64,000 bases of DNA from CAZAMT01 sp964486145 (GTDB taxonomy: Bacteria; Bacteroidota; Bacteroidia; Bacteroidales; JAAAOM01), in NCBI GenBank assembly GCA_964486145.1, contig CAZAMT010000001.1:1-64000 (forward strand), written 5' to 3'. The first letter of the stretch is position 1; each line of letters opens with the position of its first letter. Below the pieces are notes generated by a model. It did not search any database. It was not told the origin of the DNA and was given only the letters and a program-made list of their open reading frames with translations. This document shows positions 1 to 10,493 of this stretch, piece after piece. Position numbers and translations under genes: made by a program.

Positions 1-159
1 GAAACGGCACAAACCAATTAAAAAACTTAATCAATACATTACCATGAAACAGACCATCCGCCAATTGTCGGACAAGTTATCTGAGATAATTACTGAGGCA
101 CACACTACCATAATTGAAATGAGTGCCAAATTTCAGGTTTGGTCACAAATTTTAAACAC
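1..159. other. Left edge, no confident gene
   Basis: No gene can be assigned with confidence. One plus-strand frame is open from base 2 to a TGA at 161-163, overlapping the ATG of the next gene as ATGA. It contains an ATG at 44 that would give a 39-residue peptide. The other two plus frames stop at 19-21 and 45-47. The open frame could be the tail of an upstream gene coupled to the M16 gene, or chance. A catalytic M16 partner often lies upstream of non-catalytic M16 genes, but this tail does not look like one. Confidence 0.3.
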
Positions 160-2238
160 ATGAAACGAATAAATATATTTTATATTTTTCTGATATTACA
201 GGTTACAGCATATGCTCAAATTGACAGAACCAAGCCACCAGAACCAGATCCTGCTCCTGAAATTAAAATCGGCACATACGAAACATTTCAGCTTGAAAAC
301 GGATTGAAAGTTTTTGTTGTAGAAAACCATAAACTGCCCAGGGTTGCGTATTCCCTGATATTTGATAATGACCCCCTTTATGAGGGCGAATTTGCTGGTT
401 ACGTGGGTATTGCCGGAAGCTTGATAGGAACCGCTACCGAAAACCGTACAAAAGACGAATTAAATCAGGAAGTTGATTTTATTGGAGCAACACTAAATGC
501 AAGTTCTTCAAGCGTTTATGCAGCTTCATTAAAAAAACACAATGAAAAACTGCTTGAATTGATGTCGGATGTAGTTCTAAATTCCAAATTAACCCAGGAT
601 GAACTTGAAAAGGTTAAAAAGCAAAGCATTTCTTCGTTAATGGCTTCACTGAAAGATCCGGATCAAATTTCTTCCAGATTAAACCAGGTTATTCTTTATG
701 GTAACGATCACCCCTACGGAGAAATAACCACCGAGGAATCGTTGAGCAAAATTGACCTGGAAATATGTCGCGATTATTACGAAAAATATTATAATCCGGC
801 CAATGCTTATCTTGCAGTTATTGGTGATATTACAGTGAAAGAAGTTAAACCGATGCTTGAAAATTATTTTGAAAGCTGGAGTGCAAAAGAAGTGCAAAAG
901 AAATCATACCATCAACCAAAAGCGCCCGAATCAAGAAAAATTGTAATTCATGATCGGCCTGAATCAGTTCAATCCGTGATAAAAGTGACATATCCGATTG
1001 ACTTAATGGTTGGGTCACCGGAGGTTATGAAAGCTCAAATCATGAATATTATTCTCGGGGGCTCAACATACCGCTTGTTTCAAAATTTAAGAGAAACTCA
1101 TGGTTGGACCTATGGCGCTTATTCAAGAATCAGTTCAGACAGACTGGTGGGTAAATTTGAAGCAGCTACTTCTGTCAGAAACGAGGTAACAGACAGCGCC
1201 GTTGTTGAAATTCTGTATGAAATGGAGCGTTTAAAAAATGAACCTGTCCCGGAAGAAGAACTTAGCCGGGTAAAAAACTACGTTTCGGGAAATTTTGCTT
1301 TGTCACTGGAAAAACCCGAAACCGTTGCACGATTTGCTGTAAATACTGCCCGCTATGATTTACCGGATGATTACTACAAAAATTATCTGAAGAGAGTGAG
1401 TGAAATAAACAAGGAAGATGTCAAACAGGCTGCCAATTCTTTTCTTAAGCCTGAACAAACGTATGTTTTTGTTGTAGGTAATGCAAGTGAAATATCAAAA
1501 TCCCTTGCAAATCTTCCGGGAACGGATGAAATTCAGTTCATAGATGAAAACGGTAATTATTACCATCCTGATGAAGAAAAAACTGAATTGCCGAAAGATC
1601 TTCGCGCAAAAGATGTTATTCATAACTTTGTTGAAGCCCAGGGAGGAAGAGAAAAACTTGAAAGCATTCAATCCATAAAAATGGAAATGTCCATGAACAT
1701 GCAAGGGATGACAATGAATGTGCGACGATTCCAGGAAACTCCTGATAAATTTGCAATGATTGTTATGATGCAGGGAAATATGGTTCAGCGACAGATTATG
1801 AACGGTAACAAAGGAATTTCTTCAGGAATGCAGGGACAACAGGAAATTACAGGTGATGATTTGGAAAAGCTTAAGCTGGAGACAACGTTAAACCCGGAAT
1901 TAAAATACGAAGAAATGGGTTATGAAATGGAACTCGCTTCTGTAGAAAATGTTAATGGCAAAAAGACATACAAAATAATTCTTACCAATCCCTTTGGAGA
2001 TAAAACAGTCAATTATTATAGCATTGAATCAGGACTGAAACTAAAATCCGAACAAAAGGTTGAGAGCCAGATGGGAACCATTGAGCAAACAACTTACTTT
2101 AATGATTATAAGAATGTTGATGGTTATGTAATGCCCCATTCACTTACCCAGGAAATCAATGGACAAGCTATTGAAATTACCGTTAAAGAGGTAAAGATAA
2201 ATCCTGAAATTGATGATTCGGTATTTGAAATAAAATAG
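160..2238 (+). CDS. Secreted non-catalytic M16-family (insulinase-like) protein with LolA-like C-terminal domain
   Basis: The protein has about 692 residues from the ATG at 160; a TTG seven codons upstream is less likely because the signal peptide begins at the ATG. After the signal peptide (ending near AYAQ) come two M16 halves. The first lacks the HxxEH zinc motif: the segment after GYVGIAGSLIGTATENRT carries no paired histidines. The second half keeps the RETHGWTYGAYS segment typical of the substrate-binding M16 subunit. By family knowledge such subunits pair with a catalytic M16 protein, which could lie just off the left edge. From about residue 490 a methionine-rich beta domain begins (DVIHNFVEAQGGREKL) that resembles outer-membrane lipoprotein-sorting (LolA-like) domains. 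Envelope protein processing is the likely theme; the substrate is unknown. An intrinsic terminator follows the stop. Confidence 0.85.
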   Translation: MKRINIFYIFLILQVTAYAQIDRTKPPEPDPAPEIKIGTYETFQLENGLKVFVVENHKLPRVAYSLIFDNDPLYEGEFAGYVGIAGSLIGTATENRTKDELNQEVDFIGATLNASSSSVYAASLKKHNEKLLELMSDVVLNSKLTQDELEKVKKQSISSLMASLKDPDQISSRLNQVILYGNDHPYGEITTEESLSKIDLEICRDYYEKYYNPANAYLAVIGDITVKEVKPMLENYFESWSAKEVQKKSYHQPKAPESRKIVIHDRPESVQSVIKVTYPIDLMVGSPEVMKAQIMNIILGGSTYRLFQNLRETHGWTYGAYSRISSDRLVGKFEAATSVRNEVTDSAVVEILYEMERLKNEPVPEEELSRVKNYVSGNFALSLEKPETVARFAVNTARYDLPDDYYKNYLKRVSEINKEDVKQAANSFLKPEQTYVFVVGNASEISKSLANLPGTDEIQFIDENGNYYHPDEEKTELPKDLRAKDVIHNFVEAQGGREKLESIQSIKMEMSMNMQGMTMNVRRFQETPDKFAMIVMMQGNMVQRQIMNGNKGISSGMQGQQEITGDDLEKLKLETTLNPELKYEEMGYEMELASVENVNGKKTYKIILTNPFGDKTVNYYSIESGLKLKSEQKVESQMGTIEQTTYFNDYKNVDGYVMPHSLTQEINGQAIEITVKEVKINPEIDDSVFEIK

Positions 2239-2267
2239 CAACCCGAGCCTGTTTACATATAGTTTTG

Positions 2268-2304
2268 ATCATCGGTAGTTTATTCAATTGCCGATGATTT
2301 TTTT
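2268..2304 (+). terminator. Intrinsic terminator after the M16-like gene
   Basis: An 8-bp perfect stem, ATCATCGG (2268-2275) with CCGATGAT (2291-2298), is separated by a 15-nt loop and followed by six T. It lies 30 bp after the stop of the plus-strand M16-like gene. The opposite strand lacks a T-run, so it should act on the plus strand only. Confidence 0.8.
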
Positions 2305-2424
2305 CGATTTTTAGCATTTCATGGTCAGAGCATGTCCCTGGTGTAATCGTGATGGAATCGCAACGATCATGCAGTGATTTTTCCGTTTTTGGAGAATCAA
2401 GCCGATGAAGGGTCTGCATAACAT

Positions 2425-4755
2425 TTAATTATCCCGGTCAACAACCGTAAACGTGGTAGAGAGTGTTGCACCGTCCTCATCCATCAGGGTGAGTACATGT
2501 TCACCACTTTTTGCAAAGAATCCTGCTTCATGAATTCCTTCCGTCATCGTCAAAAAGACATCATCCAGGTGCCAATACACTTTTTTGGATGGTTCCCGAT
2601 GGGCCACCTCAAACAATAACTCACTTCTGCTGCCATTTAGATTCCTGGGAATGTACACTGTCCTAACATCCGCGGGGAAAATAATTTGCATGACATCATC
2701 GGCCATTGGTTTGCATTTCGCATGCCAGGGCGGCAATGGATGATAATCCGGCACCCTTTTTTTATAGTAATATTCCATATGCGCGGGCAGTACAAACCAT
2801 GATTTCGATACAATTTCTTTGTCATAGCAATTTCGGTTTACCTGTGTTGTTAAGTTTTTATTTAGATGAACCATTTTATGATACTTACAAACAGGTAGAT
2901 TATCCGATTTCGGAGAGGACCATATGGTATCCTTATCCGGACAATAAACAGAGGCAGCAAAACCACTTTGACGGCAAATGATAACTTTTTTCATATCATC
3001 ATAAGGTTTTAAAAACCAAGATGTTTGAGGTAATATGTTAAACAAATCAAACATCACCGGCGCAGCAGATTTGATTCCAGTAAGTCCGGGCCTTCCTTCC
3101 CCATCGGCATTTCCAACCCATACGGCCACAACAAACTCAGGGGTAGTGCCAATGGCCCAGGCATCTTTAAAGCCAAAACTGGTGCCCGTTTTCCAGGCAA
3201 TTTTTCTTGATGAATTGAAATACTGCCAGCCGGTCTCCTGCACAGGTCGGTTTACTTCCCGCAAAGCTTCAAACATCAACCACACTGCACTTCTGTGCGG
3301 TAAATATTCATTTTCAAAATGATTTTCTTCCTGCTCAATATAATGCACCTTTCTTAAACTGTTTGAATTAAGGTTATTATAGCCATTCAATTTTTGGGCA
3401 CACGCTGAATATACCGATGCCAGATCCCATAATGTTGCTTCAGCACCACCCAGTATCAAAGATAATCCGTAATGACCGGGAGGATAATGAAGGGTACCAA
3501 TCCCGGCATTTTCAAGAAGGTGATAGAATTTTTGTTGACCGAATTGTTTTAACATGAGTACCGATGGCACATTCAACGATCGTGCAAGCGCCTGTTTTGC
3601 TTTCACAGCACCGGAATAGTCTTTGGAAAAATTTTCGGGCATATAATCTGCAAAACGAACGGGGACATCGGGAATTATTGACTCCGGTGAAATTTTCCCT
3701 TCCTCAATCAACGCTGCAAATAAGAGAGGCTTTAAAATACTGCCTGTACTCCTCGGAGCCTGAACAATGTCAACTTCGTGGTGGTGTTGTTTGCCTGCCT
3801 CATAAACATTGCCTGCATACGATTTCACTTTTCCGGATTTTACTTCAATTATTAATGCAGCTATGTTATTTATATGATTGTTTTTTAAATTATTATAATG
3901 TCTTACCAGTACTTTTTCTGTTTGTCGTTGAAAGTAATGACTGATGGTTGTATGTATAATTTCACCTGGTTTTTCACTATTTATTTTATCAATTAAATGC
4001 TTAGCTAACAATGGCAATGCATATGTTTTTGATGGTAAAGGTTCAAGTAACGATGCCTCATATTGAAAATTATCAATCAACCCGGCCTGGAACAACTTTT
4101 TTAAAACCCGGTTTCTTTTTTTTCTCAATGCCTCTCTGTTTCTATTTGGATGAATAAGTGACGGGGCATTTGGAAGAACGGCTAACGTTGCCGTTTCTGC
4201 CCATGACAAATTGTGAGGATCCCTGTTGTAATATTTCCAGGCAGCAGCATTTAGTCCGACCACATTGCCACCATACGGTGCGAGAGAAGCATAAATCTGC
4301 ATAATGTCATTTTTTGTATACTGCAATTCCAAACGTGCAGCGAGCAACATTTCATATAACTTACGAAATACGGTTCTTTTTTTGTTCCCTTTCAGCAAAC
4401 GAATAACCTGCATTGAAATCGTACTTCCGCCACTAACTATTTCACCATGTTTTGCATTCAGATATACAGCTCTCATCAATGATACCGGGTTAATACCAGG
4501 ATGTTCATAAAAAAAGCGGTCTTCAAATATGGTAATGCATGATTTAAATTTATCAGGAATACTATCCGCGATAGGAAACCGCCATTGGCCATCAGATGCA
4601 ATTCGTGCACCTAATAATTGATGATCCTCAGAAAAAACTACAGTGGAATATGGCTTCTGAAAATCGGAATTTTTAATTGAACCAAAATACCAAAGGCTTA
4701 AGATAATGCTTAGACAGGCAACAACTGCTTTATTAATCAAGAAAGGCTTTCTCAA
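2425..4755 (-). CDS. pbpC: Penicillin-binding protein 1C (glycosyltransferase/transpeptidase)
   Basis: This is a bifunctional class A penicillin-binding protein of 776 residues, anchored by an N-terminal membrane segment (about 9-25) with its domains in the periplasm. The GT51 glycosyltransferase shows the catalytic Glu in EDRFFYEHPG (E78) and GGSTISMQ near residue 110. The transpeptidase shows SxxK at S339-K342 (GSILKP), SLN at 393 and KTG at 522. The last 90 residues match the BiPBP_C domain found in PBP1C. It polymerises and probably cross-links peptidoglycan, perhaps in repair. The start is TTG at 4755, inside the end of the upstream gene (23-nt overlap), which suggests translational coupling. 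In enterobacteria pbpC is next to an alpha-2-macroglobulin gene; here that gene is 10 kb away at 14894. Confidence 0.95.
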   Translation of the reverse strand: MRKPFLINKAVVACLSIILSLWYFGSIKNSDFQKPYSTVVFSEDHQLLGARIASDGQWRFPIADSIPDKFKSCITIFEDRFFYEHPGINPVSLMRAVYLNAKHGEIVSGGSTISMQVIRLLKGNKKRTVFRKLYEMLLAARLELQYTKNDIMQIYASLAPYGGNVVGLNAAAWKYYNRDPHNLSWAETATLAVLPNAPSLIHPNRNREALRKKRNRVLKKLFQAGLIDNFQYEASLLEPLPSKTYALPLLAKHLIDKINSEKPGEIIHTTISHYFQRQTEKVLVRHYNNLKNNHINNIAALIIEVKSGKVKSYAGNVYEAGKQHHHEVDIVQAPRSTGSILKPLLFAALIEEGKISPESIIPDVPVRFADYMPENFSKDYSGAVKAKQALARSLNVPSVLMLKQFGQQKFYHLLENAGIGTLHYPPGHYGLSLILGGAEATLWDLASVYSACAQKLNGYNNLNSNSLRKVHYIEQEENHFENEYLPHRSAVWLMFEALREVNRPVQETGWQYFNSSRKIAWKTGTSFGFKDAWAIGTTPEFVVAVWVGNADGEGRPGLTGIKSAAPVMFDLFNILPQTSWFLKPYDDMKKVIICRQSGFAASVYCPDKDTIWSSPKSDNLPVCKYHKMVHLNKNLTTQVNRNCYDKEIVSKSWFVLPAHMEYYYKKRVPDYHPLPPWHAKCKPMADDVMQIIFPADVRTVYIPRNLNGSRSELLFEVAHREPSKKVYWHLDDVFLTMTEGIHEAGFFAKSGEHVLTLMDEDGATLSTTFTVVDRDN

Positions 4756-5437
4756 TTTCTGTTATATATTTTTCTCTAATACTTTGCAATCGTTCAGTTG
4801 TAATGTCCTGTGCGTAAATTCTTACCACATCTTTTACACCCTGATAATATATTGAACCAAGAGCAGCATCAAAGTTTGCATTGTCCATGTTGTTCTTTAA
4901 TTTTTTGGTAATGCTCTCAAACATTTCCCATTTTAATTGCCTGGGAATTTGCAGATAATACATGTACATATCTTCAAGATCTTTAAATAAGCCTTCGGAA
5001 ATTGTTTCAATAACAAATGACTTTTTTAATTGAATAATGCAAGGTGCATGAATGCTTTTTTTCTTTTTAAAAGTAAATCCCAAATCAATAAACTTTACCT
5101 GCAATTCACTTATGTGATCAAAGCTCTCCAATCCCCTTATCCGAATGCAACCATACGTATTATTAAAAATACAGATTTTACCGGCTGCTGCATCAAATGG
5201 ATGGTGAAAATACTTTTTGATATCCGATGTTGCCCTGATGACCTTTTCTATGGTATGCATTTTTGAAGTGACAAAGAACAAAGCATTCGGCACTGGTTCC
5301 TGAGGCAAATTTTTACCATGATATCCGGGAAAAGGCAATTCACTTTCAAGAACCAGGGTGTTTGGCATCACATGTTCATTCAAAGTTATCAGATTTTCTC
5401 TTTTAGCAAGACCTCCAAATACCTCAATATGTTTCAC
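4733..5437 (-). CDS. Conserved Bacteroidota protein of unknown function, coupled to pbpC
   Basis: A 234-residue protein with no signal peptide or membrane segment. It begins MKHIEVFGGLAKREN and has a proline-rich stretch (LPFPGYHGKNLPQEPVPNA) near residue 50, followed by a mixed alpha/beta region and a charged helical C-terminus. I recall similar uncharacterised proteins in other Bacteroidota but know no assigned function. Its end overlaps the pbpC start by 23 nt, so the two are almost certainly co-transcribed and probably translationally coupled. That suggests a cytoplasmic partner or regulator of PBP1C, or chance operon membership. The ATG at 5437 fits the conserved N-terminus. Confidence 0.85.
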   Translation of the reverse strand: MKHIEVFGGLAKRENLITLNEHVMPNTLVLESELPFPGYHGKNLPQEPVPNALFFVTSKMHTIEKVIRATSDIKKYFHHPFDAAAGKICIFNNTYGCIRIRGLESFDHISELQVKFIDLGFTFKKKKSIHAPCIIQLKKSFVIETISEGLFKDLEDMYMYYLQIPRQLKWEMFESITKKLKNNMDNANFDAALGSIYYQGVKDVVRIYAQDITTERLQSIREKYITEIEKAFLD

Positions 5438-5590
5438 TGCAATTAGATTATGTTAAATATTTGGTTTTCATTCATTTATCATCACCGGAAATGGTTTTTG
5501 TATCTACAATTTAGCAGAACACACGAACAAAAGGTATGGAAACGACACATTCGAATGAAATTTTATGGAAAGTTAGTGATTTTGCAAGAA

Positions 5591-5622
5591 ATTTAAAATA
5601 TTTATTTAGAAATATTTTAAAT
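5591..5622 (-). terminator. AT-rich hairpin, probable terminator of the AIM24-like gene
   Basis: A perfect 13-bp inverted repeat, ATTTAAAATATTT (5591-5603) and AAATATTTTAAAT (5610-5622), with a 6-nt loop. It lies 11 bp beyond the stop of the minus-strand gene at 5633. The stem is entirely A/T, so it is weaker than a normal terminator. It could also be an operator for the downstream gene at 5437. Confidence 0.5.
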
Positions 5623-5632
5623 AATGGTCAGC

Positions 5633-6400
5633 TTATTTTTCCAATAAGTTACCAAGGATGGATGAACCTTCTTTTCCAGCATTTTTGCTGTAAGGAGCAA
5701 TGGCCTGAATCAGTTTCCGGATGGGCATGGATTGCAGCCATACTTTTCCTGACCCCCTGAGGGTTGCCAAAAAAATTCCTTCTCCACCAAACACCATTGA
5801 CTTAAGGCTTCCTGCAGTTTCAACATTAAAATCTATTGTCGGCTCAAAAGCAACCACACAACCAGTATCAATGCGTAAGGTATCATGATTGAGCGTTTTT
5901 TGAATAACTGTACCCCCGGCATGAACAAATGCTTTTCCATCGCCCTGCAAGCGTTGCAAAATGAAACCTTCTCCACCCACTAAGCCGGAACCCAGCCGCC
6001 GATTAAATTCAACTGACAGTTTTGTTCCAAGAGCCGCACATAAAAACCCGTCTTTTTGAACAATGAGCTGATTATTTAATGAACTTAAATCCATTGGAAT
6101 AATTGTACCCGGGTAAGGCGCTGCAAATGCTACTTTTCTTTTGACTGTTGCTTTATTGGTAAAATGAGTGATGAATACAGATTCTCCTGTTAAAAGTCTG
6201 GACCCTGCCGAAAGCAGCTTGCCCAGGAGGCCCTGGTTGGGGTTAGAACCATCGCCCATTTTAACATCGTACTGTATGCCTTCTTCCATATATACCATAG
6301 CTCCTGCTTCTGCAATGACGGTTTCTTGCGGATCAAGCTCAACTTCTACCAGTTGAATATCATCCCCAAATATTTTATAATCAATTTCGTGTGATTGCAT
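5633..6400 (-). CDS. AIM24/TIGR00266 family protein
   Basis: The 255 residues match the TIGR00266/AIM24 family of beta-rich proteins with internal pseudo-symmetry. Visible family features are the N-terminal [20 protein letters not shown], the [10 protein letters not shown] segment, and the repeated glycine-rich strands [20 protein letters not shown] and [20 protein letters not shown]. The family has a tryptophan-RNA-binding-attenuator-like fold. The bacterial role is not established; the mitochondrial homologue Aim24 affects cristae organisation. There is no signal peptide, so it is cytoplasmic. It lies 11 bp after the hybrid kinase gene on the same strand and is probably co-transcribed with it. 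Confidence 0.9.
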   Translation of the reverse strand: MQSHEIDYKIFGDDIQLVEVELDPQETVIAEAGAMVYMEEGIQYDVKMGDGSNPNQGLLGKLLSAGSRLLTGESVFITHFTNKATVKRKVAFAAPYPGTIIPMDLSSLNNQLIVQKDGFLCAALGTKLSVEFNRRLGSGLVGGEGFILQRLQGDGKAFVHAGGTVIQKTLNHDTLRIDTGCVVAFEPTIDFNVETAGSLKSMVFGGEGIFLATLRGSGKVWLQSMPIRKLIQAIAPYSKNAGKEGSSILGNLLEK

Positions 6401-6411
6401 AGTTATATAGT

Positions 6412-9219
6412 TTAATCAGAAAAAAACTTTATAAGAAGATTTTTAATCGTTTTAATTTCAACTGGTTTAACAAGATAATCATTCATGCCTGCTTTGATAG
6501 CTTCTTTTTTTATCTTATTACTTGCAGTTGCCGTCATTGCAATGATGGGTTTATTATAACCATTATCTCTTAGTTCCTTTACAACTTCCCATCCGTCTTT
6601 TTCGGGCATCATAAGATCAGTAAATATAATATCATATTCCTTTTCACTGACTTTATTCATAACTTCAACACCATCGCTGGCTATTTCAATGGTATATCCC
6701 AAATTTTTAAATATTGTTTGAGCCACTTTCTGATTAATCAGGTTATCCTCAGCAACCAGAATTGAAATATTTTTTCGTACGTCTTCAGCCCTGTCCGTAT
6801 TGATTTTTACATTCGGAAGTATGGAATTCAAAAATTTAAATATATCCCTAAAATCAAAAGGTTCAATGAGATAATAATCAATATTTAATTTTTTACTTTG
6901 AATATAATTTCCATGCTTATCATTCCTGCTAAACATCATGAGATAATAATCATTGCTTATGTTGCTGTTATATAAATCATTGGCAACATTGAACCCGTTA
7001 TGCTGAACAGTATCGATTATCAAAATGATGTGGTAAGGTTTGCTATCTGATTTCAGTTTTTCCAGCAGACCACTGCTATAATCCAAAACATCAGGTTTGA
7101 AACCATGCCTTTTAAGTTGATTATAAAATGTATTATTTTCATTATTATCACTAACGATGAGTATTTTCACCTGCTCAGGTTTTTGCAGTTGATTCAGGTC
7201 AATGTCTTTTACAACTTTTTTATCAGCATAAGCCTCAATGGTAAAACTGAACTTTGATCCCGGGTATTTGGAACTTGTTGAAATTGAAGACGGACTTTCC
7301 ACCCATATTTCACCATTCATTAAATTTACGAGTTGCTTGGATATGGTTGTTCCAAGCCCGGACCCTCCATACTTGCGAGCAACAGAGCCATCCGCCTGTA
7401 TGTAGGAACCAAATATTTGACTCAAATTTTGTTTTGGAATACCAATTCCTGTATCCTCCACAGAAAAAAGGATGTTCAGGTTACCTGAATATTCATCTTC
7501 CAGATCAACAGTAAGTTTAATTTCACCTTCATTTGTAAATTTTATTGCGTTGCTTATCAGGTTTGAAATGACCTGTCGTAAACGATATGGATCACCCACG
7601 ATGTTGTCCGGGACATTATCATTCATTTCATGCGAAATCATAATGTTTTTGGAAACGGCCATTGGTCGGAATAATTCAAGTGCGAATTTTATTTCTTCAC
7701 TTAGCTTGAATGGGATTTCCTCCAGCATCATTTTACCTGCTTCAATTTTACTAAAATCAAGAATATCGTTAATAATGGCAAGCAATAAATTGGCTGATTT
7801 TTTAATGATTTCAACATACTCCACTTGCTCATTGGTAAGTGACTGGTTAAAAAGCGTATCGGTCATTCCAATGATACCATTCATCGGGGTCCGGATTTCA
7901 TGACTCATCTTTGCAAGAAATTCCGATTTCGCGTTGTTTGCAGCGGCCTCTTGTTTTCTTGATTTTTCAATGGATGTGATATCGATAAGAATATTGATCA
8001 ATGATTCTTCTCCGGCAAGCACAATGGGAACCTCCCTGACAACAATAACAGTTTGCTGTCCATTCTTCTCGTAATAAATGAATTTATTTTCATCAAAAGC
8101 CGTGTCCGTGCGTTTTGAATTGGTATAATCATTTGAAAGCAGATCAATGCTTTTCACATGCTTCCCTTTTAAACTTTCTTTTTCCTGGATGAGCAGTAAT
8201 TCTTTTGCAGACTTATTGATGCCTTTGATGATGAGTTCTTTATTTAGTATAACTATACCAATGGGCAAAGCATCCAAAATTTTATGCAATACTGCATGGT
8301 CATCAATGAGTTCTTTTTCTGTTTTTGACTTCTTTTTTATCTCATTCAGAATGATATAAATGGTTATTATGAGTAAAAGCAAACTCAGAAATGTAATGAT
8401 GATGGTTTTATTTATGACAGAATTTAAAATTACGTTTGTATTTAAATGAAATGCGATGCCATATTCCTGCTGTAAAATATGAATGGGATAGTAAACTGAA
8501 ATCGCTTTGTACTGACGCCCCTTGACCAACACATTGTGCTTTAAAAAACCTGATAACCCATTGGTGATTGCCTCGCGTATTTCCTCAATTCCGGCATATG
8601 AGATACTGTCGGATGAGTAATTATCATAAATAACATTTCCGCTTTTATCCAACATGGTTTGCCATAAGTCATCCTCAAGCTTATAGTTTTTAAATTCAGA
8701 CACTATGTAAGTCTTAAAATTCAGGCTAACAATGATGTTTCCGTAAACAGAATCATTTTGAAAAATAGGAAGATAATAATAGAAATCGTCATTGACTTTT
8801 TCAATGGTTTCCTTGCTTTTCAGGCGTTGACTTTGCTGGGATTCATAAAAATCAAAAATAAATTGGTCTTTGTCGTTTTTATAAATACTTAAAACCTGGT
8901 TATTCCTGTCGTGCACATGAATAAAATTAATCAGTTTTTCGTATTTGTAATAAAACATTTGAAGTTTACGGGACCCACTGTTTTTTAAATCCTGGTTTTC
9001 AAAGATTTGTTTAAGGTCATCAGAATATAAAATATAATTAATCTCACTTTCAAAGCTGTACCCGGTCTGTTCAATTTTTGATCCGCATATTTCAGCCTGA
9101 CTGGTAAGTAAACTTCGCTGGAAGGCAATTTGCTTTTTATGGGTATTGCCATAATAATAAATATTAACAGCAATAATAACCAGCACAATGGTGGTAATTA
9201 AATAGTATGTCTTTCTCAT
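6412..9219 (-). CDS. Hybrid sensor histidine kinase with PAS and two receiver domains
   Basis: A 935-residue membrane sensor. TM1 is at about 5-23, followed by an extracytoplasmic sensing region of about 240 residues and TM2 near 275-293. A PAS domain follows ([16 protein letters not shown]). The HisKA phospho-acceptor is H440 in [12 protein letters not shown], followed by HATPase motifs ([20 protein letters not shown]). The first receiver (about 690-805) looks degenerate: the acidic pocket reads VSDNNEN and the conserved Lys is replaced in LIEPFD. The second receiver is intact, with D868 in [11 protein letters not shown] and K in LVKPV. It would autophosphorylate and pass phosphate to its own receiver and then to an unknown phosphotransfer protein. 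The signal is unknown. It follows rsgA at about 90 bp and is followed by the AIM24-like gene. Confidence 0.95.
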   Translation of the reverse strand: MRKTYYLITTIVLVIIAVNIYYYGNTHKKQIAFQRSLLTSQAEICGSKIEQTGYSFESEINYILYSDDLKQIFENQDLKNSGSRKLQMFYYKYEKLINFIHVHDRNNQVLSIYKNDKDQFIFDFYESQQSQRLKSKETIEKVNDDFYYYLPIFQNDSVYGNIIVSLNFKTYIVSEFKNYKLEDDLWQTMLDKSGNVIYDNYSSDSISYAGIEEIREAITNGLSGFLKHNVLVKGRQYKAISVYYPIHILQQEYGIAFHLNTNVILNSVINKTIIITFLSLLLLIITIYIILNEIKKKSKTEKELIDDHAVLHKILDALPIGIVILNKELIIKGINKSAKELLLIQEKESLKGKHVKSIDLLSNDYTNSKRTDTAFDENKFIYYEKNGQQTVIVVREVPIVLAGEESLINILIDITSIEKSRKQEAAANNAKSEFLAKMSHEIRTPMNGIIGMTDTLFNQSLTNEQVEYVEIIKKSANLLLAIINDILDFSKIEAGKMMLEEIPFKLSEEIKFALELFRPMAVSKNIMISHEMNDNVPDNIVGDPYRLRQVISNLISNAIKFTNEGEIKLTVDLEDEYSGNLNILFSVEDTGIGIPKQNLSQIFGSYIQADGSVARKYGGSGLGTTISKQLVNLMNGEIWVESPSSISTSSKYPGSKFSFTIEAYADKKVVKDIDLNQLQKPEQVKILIVSDNNENNTFYNQLKRHGFKPDVLDYSSGLLEKLKSDSKPYHIILIIDTVQHNGFNVANDLYNSNISNDYYLMMFSRNDKHGNYIQSKKLNIDYYLIEPFDFRDIFKFLNSILPNVKINTDRAEDVRKNISILVAEDNLINQKVAQTIFKNLGYTIEIASDGVEVMNKVSEKEYDIIFTDLMMPEKDGWEVVKELRDNGYNKPIIAMTATASNKIKKEAIKAGMNDYLVKPVEIKTIKNLLIKFFSD

Positions 9220-9264
9220 TTACAAATTTATTTAATGCCAGGTTTCAGGTATTCCAATTCTTCT

Positions 9265-9281
9265 TTCCCGATATACGGGAA
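9265..9281. repeat. Small palindrome between rsgA and the hybrid kinase
   Basis: TTCCCG and CGGGAA arms flank ATATA. It lies between the rsgA stop and the kinase start, both on the minus strand. No T-run follows, so it is an imperfect terminator at best and may instead be a regulatory site. Confidence 0.4.
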
Positions 9282-9309
9282 CTTATTTTAAAGGTTGATT
9301 AAAAATCAA

Positions 9310-10251
9310 TCAACTTGTTCTATATTTTGACTGATCTTCTAAAAGCATATTTAAATAGCTTTTGTAGCGTTGTTCACTGATTTGTCCAAATTCTATCTGC
9401 TTTTTAACATTGCACCCGGGTTCATTTACATGCAGGCAATTATTGTATTTGCACTCATATGAAGCTTCGAATATCTCCGGGAAAAAGTGGTACAGTTCTT
9501 CCTTCTCAATATCAATGAGCCCAAAAGCCCGTATACCGGGGGTATCTATCACGTAGCCACCTGTTGGTAATTCATGCATTTCGGCAAATGTTGTTGTATG
9601 TTTCCCGGTTTTGTGCAACCCGGATATTTCTTTTGTTTTTAAATTTAAATCCGGATGAATCTTATTGAGCAATGAAGATTTACCAACCCCGGAATTTCCG
9701 GCAATAACTGAAATCTTATTTTTCAATAAATGTTTCACTTCATCAAAGTGATCTCCTGTAACAAGGGAAAGTCCGAAACACTGATACCCAATTCTTGTGT
9801 AGGTGCTTTCGATGGAATGCTGAATGTTTTTTTCTACATCCCCGTAAATGTCTGTTTTGTTTATCAGGATAGCAGAAGTTATGTTGTACGCCTCCGCGCT
9901 TACAAGAAACCTGTCAACAAATTCCATCGGTGTTTTCGGATTTTTCAAAGTTATCATTAATACCGCCAAATCAATATTTGCAGCAATCAGATGATATTGT
10001 TTCGATAAATTTGAAGATCGCCGGATGATATAGTTTTTTCTCGGTTCAACATCTTCGATTACACCTTCTTGTTTTGATTTTTCGCTAACATACCTGAAAT
10101 ATACAGTATCACCTGTTGCCACCGGGTTCGTGCTTCTCAAGCCTTTCAATCGCAGTTTACCTTTAACAGTGCAGTTTATTAGACGTCCATTCTCCAGGCC
10201 TTTCACAATATACCATCTGCCTGTTGATTTTATCACTAATCCCTTATTCAA
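9310..10251 (-). CDS. rsgA: Ribosome small-subunit GTPase A
   Basis: RsgA (YjeQ) is a circularly permuted GTPase that checks late 30S maturation. An OB-fold is at the N-terminus (NKGLVIKSTGRWYIV). The permuted GTPase motifs are G4 INKTD, then G1 GNSGVGKSSLLN and G3 DTPGIRAFG. The C-terminal zinc knuckle is CKYNNC-HVNEPGC. The frame stays open up to a GTG at 10326, but family members begin at M/L-NKGLVIKSTG, so the TTG at 10251 (313 residues) is the better start; the 25 extra residues have no family counterpart. It is the first gene of a minus-strand group with the hybrid kinase. Confidence 0.92.
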   Translation of the reverse strand: MNKGLVIKSTGRWYIVKGLENGRLINCTVKGKLRLKGLRSTNPVATGDTVYFRYVSEKSKQEGVIEDVEPRKNYIIRRSSNLSKQYHLIAANIDLAVLMITLKNPKTPMEFVDRFLVSAEAYNITSAILINKTDIYGDVEKNIQHSIESTYTRIGYQCFGLSLVTGDHFDEVKHLLKNKISVIAGNSGVGKSSLLNKIHPDLNLKTKEISGLHKTGKHTTTFAEMHELPTGGYVIDTPGIRAFGLIDIEKEELYHFFPEIFEASYECKYNNCLHVNEPGCNVKKQIEFGQISEQRYKSYLNMLLEDQSKYRTS

Positions 10252-10493
10252 AATATATTTTTTGGTAAATATAAAATGATTATGTATTCGTATGAAACAT
10301 TCGTTATTTTTTTGTTTTATTTTCACAAAACAAATGATTAAAATTCATTCGTTCACTACCAGAATAAATTATATGTTTTATCGGAATGTTTATGACATGC
10401 ATCAAAAAAACATTGGTCAGGAAGTGCAATATTAAGCCAAAACCAACGTTGATAGGGTTTCAGGGATAGCAATAAACACCGCGTTTTCATAAA

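Noticed and set aside
44..110. Apparent similarity of the left edge to 28119-28175 (CTGAGGCA, ACACACT)
   Set aside because: Only short shared words in different spacing; judged coincidental.
44..163. 39-residue ORF before the M16-like gene
   Set aside because: Too short and without similarity; kept only as an edge note. Its ATGA overlap is its only support.
5536..5760. Plus-strand 74-codon frame METTHSNE...
   Set aside because: Lies antisense over the AIM24-like gene and covers its terminator hairpin; no similarity to a known protein.
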